DNA from: Paenibacillus tarimensis
GTDB lineage: Bacteria; Bacillota; Bacilli; Paenibacillales; Paenibacillaceae
Direction of reading: 5' to 3'
Assembly: GCF_021532315.1 (NCBI RefSeq)
Contig: NZ_JAKGAO010000004.1
Location: forward strand, 496,001 to 560,000
DNA length: 64,000 nucleotides
Below, piece after piece: positions 28,041-35,931 of the stretch (positions within the stretch are counted from its first letter, which is position 1; each line of letters starts with the position of its first letter). The notes beneath the pieces are model-generated. The model had not been told where the DNA came from. It ran no database searches and was given only the letters and a program-made list of their open reading frames with translations. Made by a program: the position numbers and the translations under genes.

Positions 28041-28166
28041 AAGGTCTCTCCTTATCTATACATCCTGTCCTGTCTCGTTTCCAATCTACCGTATCTCACT
28101 CCATCCGTCAATTCGCATAAACATCCGCCGTTTGCTGCATAATGAGTCGGTGGAGGTGAACCGAAC

Positions 28167-28304
28167 ATGCCTTATAACCGCAGCGAGGAGACCGAGCATC
28201 AGCAGAATATGAAGTCGAATAAAGAGGAAGCGATCACCCAAAAGCCCAAAAAAGCAGCCGACCGGCCGCCTAATATGAACAATATTGAGAAAGAGCTTCC
28301 TTAG
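28167..28304 (+). CDS. Small hydrophilic protein, 45 residues
   Basis: ATG at 28167 with a strong GGAGGTGA seven bases upstream, stop at 28302-28304, and a terminator right after. The product (starting MPYNRSEETEHQQNMKSNKE) is very polar, Lys/Glu/Asn-rich and probably disordered. Small proteins of this composition are common among sporulation or stress genes in Bacillales, but no family is recognised. The ribosome site and downstream terminator make it likely real. Confidence 0.6.
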   Translation: MPYNRSEETEHQQNMKSNKEEAITQKPKKAADRPPNMNNIEKELP

Positions 28305-28324
28305 TCACTGGAGGAACACATGTA

Positions 28325-28355
28325 AAAGAAGGGATCGGTTAGAGATCCCTTCTTT
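28325..28355. terminator. Terminator between convergent small genes
   Basis: Perfect 12-bp stem (28325-28336 with 28344-28355, AAAGAAGGGATC arm), 7-nt loop. Shared by the 45-residue gene (+) and the gene ending at 28382 (-). Confidence 0.75.
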
Positions 28356-28381
28356 ACTATTATTCTATGTGAGCAGTCTGT

Positions 28382-28603
28382 TTAAGCGTATTTTTGCTTC
28401 TTGGCAGCCAGATCGCTCTTAATGAAGGAAATTCTCTTGCGTACATAGAAATCCAGGCTCTCACCCTTCAGTTCCTTCGGTGTTACGACCGATTCCGCAT
28501 TGTTGTCAATAATCGTTAAAGCCCCGTCTGAATAAAACTTAAAGGTCAAATCCCGATATGGCCGGTGACGCTCGATAAATCTGTAGTGCTCGCAGCTGCG
28601 CAT
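28382..28603 (-). CDS. Small unknown protein with an SOS-type promoter
   Basis: A 73-residue soluble protein (MRSCEHYRFIERHRPYRD...), basic at both ends, with a central strand-turn pattern (LTFKFYSDGALTIIDNN) and a Lys-rich tail. No family recognised; no TM segment and no LysM, so it is not YneA. The frame is open to 28678, but GGAGGTG is seven bases before the ATG at 28603, and the longer frame would run through the promoter. Two LexA-like boxes flank its -10 element, so I infer DNA-damage induction. Confidence 0.7.
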   Translation of the reverse strand: MRSCEHYRFIERHRPYRDLTFKFYSDGALTIIDNNAESVVTPKELKGESLDFYVRKRISFIKSDLAAKKQKYA

Positions 28604-28642
28604 GATCATACACCTCCGAATAGGTAAGAAATGAATGAGCTC

Positions 28643-28685
28643 GGGAACATTTGTTCCCTTCCTTATTATACCAAACATTTGTTCG
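28643..28685 (-). promoter_or_regulatory. Promoter bracketed by two LexA-type (SOS) boxes
   Basis: On the minus strand: CGAACAAATGTTTG (28685-28672, one mismatch to GAAC-N4-GTTC), then TGG-TATAAT (-10 at 28670-28665), then the symmetric GGGAACAAATGTTCCC (28658-28643) starting about at +1. LexA bound at either box would block RNA polymerase. The arrangement resembles SOS promoters of Bacillus (core GAAC-N4-GTTC). The divergent ABC ATPase gene starts at 28751 and could also be affected. Confidence 0.65.
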
Positions 28686-28750
28686 TGTGGAAAGTATTAT
28701 TTTTTTCCCTTAAACTATTTTCTTAGAGGCATGAGAAAAGGGGAACGTTC

Positions 28751-29476
28751 ATGATCAAAATCGAGCATCTGACCAAACAACTGCCGGCCGGGCAGAAAGT
28801 GCTGGATGATATTAATTTGCAAGTTCACCCCGGTGAATTCATTGCGGTGCTCGGCGGGAGCGGAAGCGGTAAATCCATGCTCCTCAAATGCATGGCGATG
28901 CAGGAGGAGTGGACAAGCGGCAGCTATAAGCTGGAGGGCGTGGATGTGCGCAAGAAGGGGTTAGCCGGCAAGGCTAAAGTGCGGCGAGAGTTTGCTTATC
29001 TAGCGGAAACGCCAATGCTGAACCCGAACAGGTCGGCACTGAAGAATGTTCTGGTAGGGACAAGGCATCAGACACCATGGTGGCGTATGCTGACGGGCAT
29101 GGTCCGCAGCGATGACTATATGGGAGCCATGGATGTATTGGAAAAGCTTGGCCTGCTGGACAAGGCGCATACCAAAGCCGAACACTTAAGCGGCGGCGAA
29201 AAGCAGAGAGTGGCGATTGCCCGGGCACTGGTCCATGGAGCGAAGGTGATTCTGGCAGATGAACCGGTAACTGGACTAGACCCTCATTCAGCGGAAAAAA
29301 TCCTTAAGGATTTGAAAGCGCTCTGCAGCACCCAGGGGATTACCATTGTGACGGTTCTTACACAGGCCGATTGGGCGGAACGGTTCGCAGACCGGCTGGT
29401 TGGCTTAAGCGGAGGAGATATCGTGTTTGACATAACCGGCAGACGACTGATGCAGCGGGAGAAGATGATGCTGTGA
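28751..29476 (+). CDS. Orphan ABC transporter ATP-binding protein (PhnC-like)
   Basis: A 241-residue single ABC ATPase. Walker A GGSGSGKS (about 36-43), Q-loop region, signature LSGGEKQR, Walker B VILADEP, D-loop GLDP and switch at TVLTQAD, where the usual His is Gln. The spacing resembles phosphonate-type PhnC, but no permease or binding protein is adjacent. Gln instead of the switch His is unusual and could mean weak or regulated ATPase activity. GGGG-containing ribosome site upstream of the ATG. The stop overlaps the GTG of the next gene by 4 bp. Confidence 0.85.
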   Translation: MIKIEHLTKQLPAGQKVLDDINLQVHPGEFIAVLGGSGSGKSMLLKCMAMQEEWTSGSYKLEGVDVRKKGLAGKAKVRREFAYLAETPMLNPNRSALKNVLVGTRHQTPWWRMLTGMVRSDDYMGAMDVLEKLGLLDKAHTKAEHLSGGEKQRVAIARALVHGAKVILADEPVTGLDPHSAEKILKDLKALCSTQGITIVTVLTQADWAERFADRLVGLSGGDIVFDITGRRLMQREKMML

Positions 29477-29979
29477 GCCGCTGCGAGCTGCGGAGGATGA
29501 CGGCGGACCATCTAGATAAAGCATACGGGCTGGAGGCGGCATCCTATACAGAGGAAGCGGCAGCAACAATGGAGGCCTTTCGTTACCGGCTGGGCAGATA
29601 CCCCGGGTGTTTTTGGGGGGCATGGATAGGCGGAAGGCTGGTCGGCATCGTCAATGGCGTCAGAACCTTTCAGGAGGATACGAGTTCTGACGAAATGAAA
29701 GGAAGTCATCAGGAACAGGAAGAAGGTCCGAATTTTTGCATACTGACAGTGGCCGTGAGCTCAGACAGCCAGAGGAAAGGAATCGGAAGCCTGCTGGTAC
29801 GGCAAATCGTTCAATCGGCAGTGGAAGACGGTCTGGCATCCATCATTCTGATGTGCGAGGAGCATCTGATACCCTTTTATGAACAGCTCGGATTTGAATA
29901 TCTCGGCGAGTCATCCTCTCGGCATGGGGGCATTGCATGGTTTGATATGAGAATGTCTCTCCATGGTCGTGATGCTTGA
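29473..29979 (+). CDS. GNAT-family N-acetyltransferase
   Basis: A 168-residue acetyl-CoA-dependent acetyltransferase. Conserved motif C/A: GIVNGVRTF, then ILTVAVSSDSQRKGIGSLLVRQIVQSA (the R/Q-x-x-G-x-G/A acetyl-CoA loop is RKGIGS), then PFYEQLGFEYLG. The loop layout resembles arylalkylamine-type members. Starts with GTG overlapping the ATPase stop (GTGA), so translation is coupled. Acceptor substrate unknown. Confidence 0.85.
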   Translation: MSRCELRRMTADHLDKAYGLEAASYTEEAAATMEAFRYRLGRYPGCFWGAWIGGRLVGIVNGVRTFQEDTSSDEMKGSHQEQEEGPNFCILTVAVSSDSQRKGIGSLLVRQIVQSAVEDGLASIILMCEEHLIPFYEQLGFEYLGESSSRHGGIAWFDMRMSLHGRDA

Positions 29980-30042
29980 AAGAAGGGAATTTGACGGTCA
30001 CTGTCGAATGAAGTTAGGTATCTGACATTAGGGAGCGGCTGC

Positions 30043-30609
30043 ATGGACACCTACCTTATCCTCGTATTGACAGTGTTGGCTATCACAATCATAGGATTAC
30101 TGCTATTTATAACAAACAGAAACCGCATTAAAGAAGGAAGTAAACGTCTGATTAGAGAGCGGGGGGCAGAAACGGCAAAAGGCCTCAAAACTGCAGGCAC
30201 TTCGCTAACCACCGGCAGAGGAGATGCTGGCAAAGAAGGGCCTCCCAGCATTCTGATTGTCGACGATCAGGCCGCTATCCGCATGCTGCTGGCGGAAGTC
30301 TTCCAATCATCAGGTCTTACCGTACATGAAGCGTCCAGCGGCAAGATGGCTATCGAACAGTTTCGCGACAATGAGATTGACTTTGTGCTGCTTGACCTGA
30401 AGATGCCCGATATGGATGGCCTGGAGGCCTTGAAGGAAATACGCCGGATAGATCCGCATGTACAGACGGTCATGATATCGGCATATGGGGACGTAGATAA
30501 GGTTGAAACGGCACGCAAGCTTGGCGTTGAGAAATTTTTCACCAAACCTTTTGATATTGAGAAGCTAAGGCGGTATGTGCTGCAGCAGCTGCAGGTACTT
30601 GAGCGTTAA
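30043..30609 (+). CDS. Membrane-anchored Spo0F-like receiver protein
   Basis: A 188-residue response regulator without output domain. One N-terminal TM helix (about 3-24), a basic linker (about 25-65) and a receiver domain (about 68-188). The receiver resembles Spo0F closely: ILIVDDQAAIRMLLAEVF, D118 as phospho-acceptor in VLLDLKMPDMDG, ISAYGDVDKV, K168 in FTKPFDIEKLR. Spo0F itself is a soluble phosphorelay intermediate of about 124 residues, usually near fbaA. A membrane-tethered copy is unusual and suggests a receiver or phosphate sink localised at the membrane. AGGGAG lies seven bases before the ATG. It sits between an acetyltransferase and a small membrane-protein gene on the same strand; no kinase is adjacent. 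Confidence 0.85.
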   Translation: MDTYLILVLTVLAITIIGLLLFITNRNRIKEGSKRLIRERGAETAKGLKTAGTSLTTGRGDAGKEGPPSILIVDDQAAIRMLLAEVFQSSGLTVHEASSGKMAIEQFRDNEIDFVLLDLKMPDMDGLEALKEIRRIDPHVQTVMISAYGDVDKVETARKLGVEKFFTKPFDIEKLRRYVLQQLQVLER

Positions 30610-30654
30610 GGCGGGCCGCAGCCGGTGACAATTGAGGAGAAGGGTGGACCGTTG

Positions 30655-30948
30655 ATGAGCAAATGGGCAGGTATAGCTGCCAATGCGGCACTTGGCTTCA
30701 TATTTCCTTACGTGCTGGCAGGTGTCGTCGTGCTGGTATACGGATTTATGCAGCCTTCAGAACGGATCGACCAGATATTCGGCATCCTGATTGCTGCCGG
30801 CTACGCCGGGCTTGTTGCCGCTGTGAATTGGATAACGCTGCGCGGAAATTCGGCACCTGCTGTTGCTCAGGGGCTTATCTTAAACGTCCTTTCTTGGACA
30901 GTCGCATGTGCGTTAACGATGATCCTTCAGCGATACGGCATTTTATAG
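30655..30948 (+). CDS. Small integral membrane protein, 97 residues
   Basis: Three hydrophobic helices (about 5-28, 38-60 and 68-92) with short loops; no recognised family. GGGTGG lies seven bases before the ATG at 30655; an in-frame GTG at 30625 precedes this site. Only 45 bp after the Spo0F-like gene, so likely in the same transcript; it might interact with the anchored receiver (inference). Confidence 0.65.
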   Translation: MSKWAGIAANAALGFIFPYVLAGVVVLVYGFMQPSERIDQIFGILIAAGYAGLVAAVNWITLRGNSAPAVAQGLILNVLSWTVACALTMILQRYGIL

Positions 30949-31047
30949 ATGTCCTGTGCCATGCTCATCCAACGTTCATCATTCTGCCCTGTCAATAGTC
31001 TTTCTAGCTTTCATCTGTCATAGACTAACCCTATGGAGGTGGAAGCT

Positions 31048-32685
31048 ATGGGGATTACGTTGGCAGGGCTTCTTGTTTTTTCATTCGTATGCATCGTAAT
31101 TGCAGTACTGGGCTGGAGGGCCGGGAGCCGGGAAACAGGTTGGGGTCACTATACGGGCGGAACTCCCTTATATATTCGCTTTATTGAAGATAAACAGCAG
31201 CTAAACCGCATGGGCTATCCACAGCAGCTGAATCGAAGAATCGGTGCCTTGTCGTCCTTTGGGTTATCGTTCTCTTCCATGTCTGTTCTGGGAGGCGCTG
31301 TAATCTGTCTGGGGCCGGTTTTAAGCTATGTAGGACCTGCCGGTTTCGGCTTTGGATGGCCGATAGCCGCTTTTTTTGCTGTGATGCTCTATACAGCCAA
31401 GGCGGAGCTTGCTTCAGCATGTCCACTCGCTGGAGGGCCTTACCACTGGACCAAAAAGCTTGCAGGCGGGTGGGCGGGAAATGTAATAGGCTGGCTGCTG
31501 CTGGGCGGACAGATGACTCTGGTAGTAGTGGCGAATGGAGTCGCCGCATTACTAATTACCAATCTGGTTCCGGCTCTGTCTGAAAGCTCTTGGAGACTGG
31601 CGTTCATGCTTGCGATAGCCGTATTGCTTACGGGATTGCAGATGGCCTGCCATATTTTCGGTTCATCAGCAGTGTCCCGGCTGCCCGCAGCGGGGATATG
31701 GATACAGACTGCCGCCGTGATTGCCGTCGTTACATGTGTTGTGTGGCTTGGTGATATAGACCGGATAGATGCAGGGCGTCTGTTCCAGACCGCGGACGGA
31801 GAGGATATCAGTTTATACAGCGGAGCTGCAGCGCTTCTGCTGCTGATGCGTATGTTTTTGGGGGCTGATACAGCGGCTTATGCAGCGGAAGAGACGGCGG
31901 AGCCGGGCCGTCAAGTTCCGTGGTCAATGTTCTTGTCTGTGTCTTACCAATACATATTCGGTTTTGTTTGTTTCATCTTCTGCATGCTGGCCTTGATGCA
32001 TCCGGTCCTGCGGTCGGCGGGATACACAGATCTTGTGACAGTTGCTTCGACTATTGGAAGCTTTAGCGGCTTTGGAATAACCCTTCAGTCACTCATTATA
32101 GGGGCCGCGTTGTATGGACTGTGGTTAGGCGGTTATAACGGCATATTCGCTTCTTCCCGTCTGCTGTTCGCAATGGCGAGGGATCGAGCATTCCCGGCGG
32201 CTTCACTGGTATCACAGGTCTCTTCGAGATTCCATGCACCAGTCAAAGCCACTTTGATCAGTGGTATTATCGTCATTGCCCTTCTAATGGCTGTCTTGCT
32301 GGGCGACAAGGGATTCGAGCTGCAAACAATTATGACCATGACCGCCTGCACGACAGGCCTTAGCTACAGCACCTATGGCGTACTGATGATACTGCATTTG
32401 CTTCGCTTTGACGAGGAGGCGGATAGAGGCTGTTTCCATATGGGAAAATGGAGCAGGCCAATAGCCTCTGCCGGTTTGCTGTGGTGTGGAGCAGCGGCAG
32501 CTGTATCCTGCTGGATCGGCGGGATGACGGTTATATATATGCTGTTCATCTGTCTTTCCGCCGCCACTGCAGCCGTCCTGGGAGCCGGCAGGGGAGAAGG
32601 GCGCAAAGCGTACAGAACTTCACGGGCGGTGCCGGAACGCAGCAGATTGCTTGCCGAAGAGCGGAATTATATTTACTTCAGCTAA
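31048..32685 (+). CDS. APC-superfamily amino acid permease
   Basis: A 545-residue transporter with about 12 TM helices. The N-terminal consensus LSSFGLSFSSMSVLGGAV...YVGPAGFGFGWPIA and PLAGGPYHWTKKLAGGWAGN matches the amino acid/choline branch (2.A.3.4) of the APC superfamily; TM6 has the AEETAEPGRQVP loop and TM8 the SRLLFAMARD motif. Substrate probably an amino acid, amine or choline-like compound. ATG 31033 precedes the ribosome site GGAGGTGGA, which is placed for ATG 31048. It may be transcribed with the genes upstream (99-bp gap). Confidence 0.87.
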   Translation: MGITLAGLLVFSFVCIVIAVLGWRAGSRETGWGHYTGGTPLYIRFIEDKQQLNRMGYPQQLNRRIGALSSFGLSFSSMSVLGGAVICLGPVLSYVGPAGFGFGWPIAAFFAVMLYTAKAELASACPLAGGPYHWTKKLAGGWAGNVIGWLLLGGQMTLVVVANGVAALLITNLVPALSESSWRLAFMLAIAVLLTGLQMACHIFGSSAVSRLPAAGIWIQTAAVIAVVTCVVWLGDIDRIDAGRLFQTADGEDISLYSGAAALLLLMRMFLGADTAAYAAEETAEPGRQVPWSMFLSVSYQYIFGFVCFIFCMLALMHPVLRSAGYTDLVTVASTIGSFSGFGITLQSLIIGAALYGLWLGGYNGIFASSRLLFAMARDRAFPAASLVSQVSSRFHAPVKATLISGIIVIALLMAVLLGDKGFELQTIMTMTACTTGLSYSTYGVLMILHLLRFDEEADRGCFHMGKWSRPIASAGLLWCGAAAAVSCWIGGMTVIYMLFICLSAATAAVLGAGRGEGRKAYRTSRAVPERSRLLAEERNYIYFS

Positions 32686-32818
32686 TTCATTTCCCCGCTT
32701 GTATTTCCCGGGGAAGCGCAAAAAACTGCAGAAAATTTTCGTAATCGACGAAAATTTCAGGAGCGGCTCGACAGAAGTTGATGGGTCTGGCAAGCGCCTC
32801 AAGGAGCAATATGACCGT

Positions 32819-32847
32819 TTGCCAGCAGGTACCGGGCCGCTTATAAT
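32819..32847 (+). promoter_or_regulatory. SigA-type promoter of the SDR-kinase operon
   Basis: TTGCCA (32819-32824), 17-bp spacer, TATAAT (32842-32847). The leader carries a small hairpin CGGACGG-GAAA-CCGTCCG (32860-32877) without a T run. Further upstream, after the permease gene, are hairpins TTCCCCG/CGGGGAA (about 32690-32715) and AAATTTTCGT/ACGAAAATTT (about 32740-32758). Confidence 0.75.
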
Positions 32848-32943
32848 AATGTAAAATAACGGACGGGAAACCGTCCGGCTCTTGGTGATTGACAAGCTGA
32901 AGACAGACCGAAGACAGACCGAAGAAGAGGGAGGAATACGCTG

Positions 32944-33693
32944 ATGACAACCAAGGGAACGGTGTTGATTACAGGCGCGGCCGGCGGTATCGGTTCCGTC
33001 CTTGTGGAAGCCTACCTGCAGGCCGGCTGGCGTGTAGCTGCTACCGATCTTGAAGACCGGTGTGCCGGGCTGGAGCAGAAGATTATGCGGCATGGACAGG
33101 CTTTTGAATATACGATTATACCTGCTGACTTGCAGCAGCCAGCAGAGATAGAAAGACTATTTGACAGGCTGGACAAGCATGGGTGGCTGGTCAATACGCT
33201 TATTAATAATGCAGGTTTCGGTATTACGAAGAAGTTGACTGATTTGACGGTCGCTGAATGGGACAGTGTGCTGAATGTGAACTTGCGTGCGGCGTTCCTG
33301 TGTGCTAAAGAAACTGCTGCCAGATTAAGGAAGACGGGATCAAGCGGAGCCATAGTTAATATATCTTCTACACGGGCTATAATGTCAGAGCCTAATACGG
33401 AAGCCTACGCTGCCTCGAAGGGCGGCATATCAGCGCTCACTCACGCTTTGGCAGCGTCACTAGGCCCAGATGGCATTAGAGTTAATTCTATCAGCCCAGG
33501 CTGGATTGAGATCGGGAATTACGAAGCACTGCGGGAAGCCGATCATAACCAGCATCCGGCCGGCAGGGTTGGCAGACCGGATGATATTGCGCGTGCGTGC
33601 TTATATCTGACCGATCCGGGGAATGATTTTGTGACAGGGACGGATCTGATTATAGACGGCGGAATGACCAGGAAGATGATTTACGAACCATGA
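32944..33693 (+). CDS. Short-chain dehydrogenase/reductase
   Basis: A 249-residue classical SDR. NAD(P) motif TGAAGGIG (about 10-17), acidic D in ATDLED after beta2 suggesting NAD preference, NNAG motif, catalytic Ser in NISSTRA, Tyr and Lys in YAASK, and SPGWIEIGNYE. It oxidises or reduces an alcohol/ketone; substrate not evident. First gene of an operon: its stop overlaps the ATG of the kinase-like gene (ATGA). Confidence 0.9.
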   Translation: MTTKGTVLITGAAGGIGSVLVEAYLQAGWRVAATDLEDRCAGLEQKIMRHGQAFEYTIIPADLQQPAEIERLFDRLDKHGWLVNTLINNAGFGITKKLTDLTVAEWDSVLNVNLRAAFLCAKETAARLRKTGSSGAIVNISSTRAIMSEPNTEAYAASKGGISALTHALAASLGPDGIRVNSISPGWIEIGNYEALREADHNQHPAGRVGRPDDIARACLYLTDPGNDFVTGTDLIIDGGMTRKMIYEP

Positions 33694-34748
33694 AGGCAGG
33701 CGACGAGGAGATGGAGAGCAAGCAGCTGCATGGCAGCCGGACCTGCCCTGAGCAGGAGCGGTTCGCCATCTTTTTGCAGCAGTACGACTGGGAGGAGCCT
33801 TGGCGCTGTGAACAACGGGAAAGCGGGATGAACAACACTACCCGAATGATCGATGCCGGAGACAAGCGTTATGTGCTTCGCGTGTACGATAATCACAATG
33901 ATACTGCTAAAGTGCAGCTGGAGCATGACATATTAATGGCGGTTAGCGGTACTTATTCCCTTAAGGTTCCCGTACCGGTTGTTAATCGAAACGGCTCTAC
34001 GGTGACCGTATCACCGGAAGGCAAGCTGGCTGCCTTGTACGAGTTTATAGAGGGCGAACGGCCGAATCCCGATCGTGCCTCTCATGTGGCCGGGCTCGGC
34101 AGGGCGGTTGGTCTGCTGTCGCTGGCAATGATGGAGATAAGAACGGACAGCAGGCCGTTGTACGAGCCTTACCATGAGCTGGCTGACAGCTACTCGGATT
34201 GGACAATGGATGTATTGATTCATCTTGCAGAGTCGAGAGGACTCTCCAATGATGTCCGGAGTGAAGTCGAATATGTCAGTGACCAGGTAGAGCGGCTGAA
34301 GCAGCAGCTGTCAGCTATCAAACGGCTCCCTGAGCACTGGATTCACGGTGACGTGAACTTCTCAAATGCAGTAGCGGACGGGGAGCATATAACCGGCATT
34401 CTTGACTTCGAATTTGTCACCCGCGACACGGCAGTCATGGAGGCTGCTATTCCAATGCTCGATTTTATCGGAGAGAAGAACAGCGGCGATCCTCTTAACA
34501 AGATTAAGTTATTCGCTGATGGCCTAGGCTCCGCTCGTAAATACTCAGAGTCTGAATTATTGAGTATTCCTGATCTGATGAAGCTGAGAATGGCGGATGT
34601 CTGGCTGCACTTTGCCGTAAGGCTGTCGAATAGCCTGGATCAACCCGCTGTCTGGATGGAGCAAACCCGTAAGGCAGCGGCCGTGTTTCACTGGGTTGAA
34701 AGCCACAGAAAGCAGCTGGAGAGGCTGTTAGAGCAGCGTTTGCGTTGA
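33690..34748 (+). CDS. APH/ChoK-type kinase
   Basis: A 352-residue aminoglycoside phosphotransferase-fold protein. The N-lobe has RYVLRVYDN (ATP Lys-equivalent region) and the catalytic loop is HWIHGDVNFSNAV with the metal-binding DFEF. Family members phosphorylate homoserine (ThrB2), choline, methylthioribose or protein substrates (SrkA). Overlaps the SDR stop by 4 bp; an alternative ATG at 33711 has GACGAGGAG directly upstream. Ends at a strong terminator. Role unknown; coupling to an SDR hints at a small-molecule pathway. Confidence 0.82.
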   Translation: MKAGDEEMESKQLHGSRTCPEQERFAIFLQQYDWEEPWRCEQRESGMNNTTRMIDAGDKRYVLRVYDNHNDTAKVQLEHDILMAVSGTYSLKVPVPVVNRNGSTVTVSPEGKLAALYEFIEGERPNPDRASHVAGLGRAVGLLSLAMMEIRTDSRPLYEPYHELADSYSDWTMDVLIHLAESRGLSNDVRSEVEYVSDQVERLKQQLSAIKRLPEHWIHGDVNFSNAVADGEHITGILDFEFVTRDTAVMEAAIPMLDFIGEKNSGDPLNKIKLFADGLGSARKYSESELLSIPDLMKLRMADVWLHFAVRLSNSLDQPAVWMEQTRKAAAVFHWVESHRKQLERLLEQRLR

Positions 34749-34792
34749 CTGTCTTATTAGAGCCCCGTGGAGAATGCGGGTTTGAGAAAGTG

Positions 34793-34819
34793 AAAACCCG
34801 CCCATTACGGGCGGGTTTT
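34793..34819. terminator. Bidirectional terminator
   Basis: Perfect 11-bp stem AAAACCCGCCC (34793-34803) / GGGCGGGTTTT (34809-34819), 5-nt loop, T run on the plus side and matching A run for the minus strand. Its right arm contains the stop region of the convergent ypdA gene. Confidence 0.88.
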
Positions 34820-35788
34820 TGTCTTAAGATGAGCAGCGATCTTGCGGCCGTGGAAGCGCCCGGTCTCGATAAAAATTTCATTGGCCTCGCGCCGCGAGGC
34901 TACAACACCAGCCAAATAAAGTCCCGGGACGTTGGTTTCCATGGTGTCCTCCTGAAAGAACGGATAGCCTTCCGGTTCAATACGAACGCCTGCTGCGGTC
35001 AGGAATTCCCGGTCAGGATGAAAGCCAGTCAATGCCAGGACAAAATCGTTGTCCAGCTGCTCTATGCCTACGGGTGTCCTGATGGTCACTGTATCCTCAT
35101 CGATAGCTGTAACCTGTGATGCAAACATCATCCGGATTTGCCCCTTGGATACCTTGCTTTCAAAAATAGGGAGGACCCATGGCTTAATGCCTGCCGCATA
35201 GCCTGCCCCCCGGTAGACGACCGTGACATCAGCGCCTACCCGCTGAAGTTCCAGTGCCGCATCAATAGCGGAATTGCTGCCACCGATAATAACGACCCGT
35301 GTCTTCGTATAGGGATGTGCCTCCCGGAAGAAATGGCTGACCTTGTCCCGCTCCTCACCCGGAATACCGAGCATATTCGGATGATCAAAATAGCCGGTCG
35401 CAACGATGACCTGCTCTGCTTGATAGATAAGCTCTTTTCCTGCTTTGTTTCGCGCCTCAAGTCGGAAACCGCCCTCCTCAAGAAGAACAACGCTTGTAAC
35501 ATCGGTGTAGGTTTGAAGTCTTACTTCATGCCGCAGCGCAACATTCCGGTAATAGTTAAGCGCCTCAAGACGGCTCGGCTTGTCACCTGCGGTCGTGAAA
35601 GGGATATTGCCGATTTCCAGCAGCTCTGGGCTGCTGAAGAACTGCATATATACAGGATACTGGGTAATCGAATGGACCACATTCTTTTTCTCGATAACGA
35701 GCGGATCGATGCCTGTCTGCTGCAGTTCAATTGCGGCTGCCAGCCCGCATGGACCAGCGCCTATTATAATAACAGGTTCCTTAATCAT
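34805..35788 (-). CDS. ypdA: YpdA-family bacillithiol-disulfide reductase
   Basis: A 327-residue NADPH-dependent flavoprotein of the thioredoxin-reductase fold. FAD motif IIIGAGPCGLAAAIELQ, NADPH motif IIGGSNSAIDAALELQR, and FAD block YLAGVVASRREANEIFIETGRFHG. It lacks the CxxC of thioredoxin reductase; the single Cys in GAGPCG is the conserved YpdA cysteine. YpdA/Bdr reduces bacillithiol disulfide in Firmicutes, so this points to bacillithiol use in the host. The frame is open to 35818, but GAGGAGG is six bases before the ATG at 35788. Confidence 0.93.
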   Translation of the reverse strand: MIKEPVIIIGAGPCGLAAAIELQQTGIDPLVIEKKNVVHSITQYPVYMQFFSSPELLEIGNIPFTTAGDKPSRLEALNYYRNVALRHEVRLQTYTDVTSVVLLEEGGFRLEARNKAGKELIYQAEQVIVATGYFDHPNMLGIPGEERDKVSHFFREAHPYTKTRVVIIGGSNSAIDAALELQRVGADVTVVYRGAGYAAGIKPWVLPIFESKVSKGQIRMMFASQVTAIDEDTVTIRTPVGIEQLDNDFVLALTGFHPDREFLTAAGVRIEPEGYPFFQEDTMETNVPGLYLAGVVASRREANEIFIETGRFHGRKIAAHLKTKTRP

Positions 35789-35826
35789 GGTTAGCCTCCT
35801 CGGAACGGTAAGTAACAAGTAAACCT

Positions 35827-35856
35827 ATTGTACCTCCTACCCGAAGGCAAGATCAA
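35827..35856 (-). promoter_or_regulatory. Promoter of ypdA
   Basis: On the minus strand TTGATC (35856-35851), 18-bp spacer, TACAAT (35832-35827), about 40 bp upstream of the ATG. Confidence 0.6.
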
Positions 35857-35931
35857 CGAATCGCTCTGTGTACGAGCGCCATTATGTTGTATAATAGGTT
35901 GGTACTGTCTACTTACAAGGAGGAATCAGCC

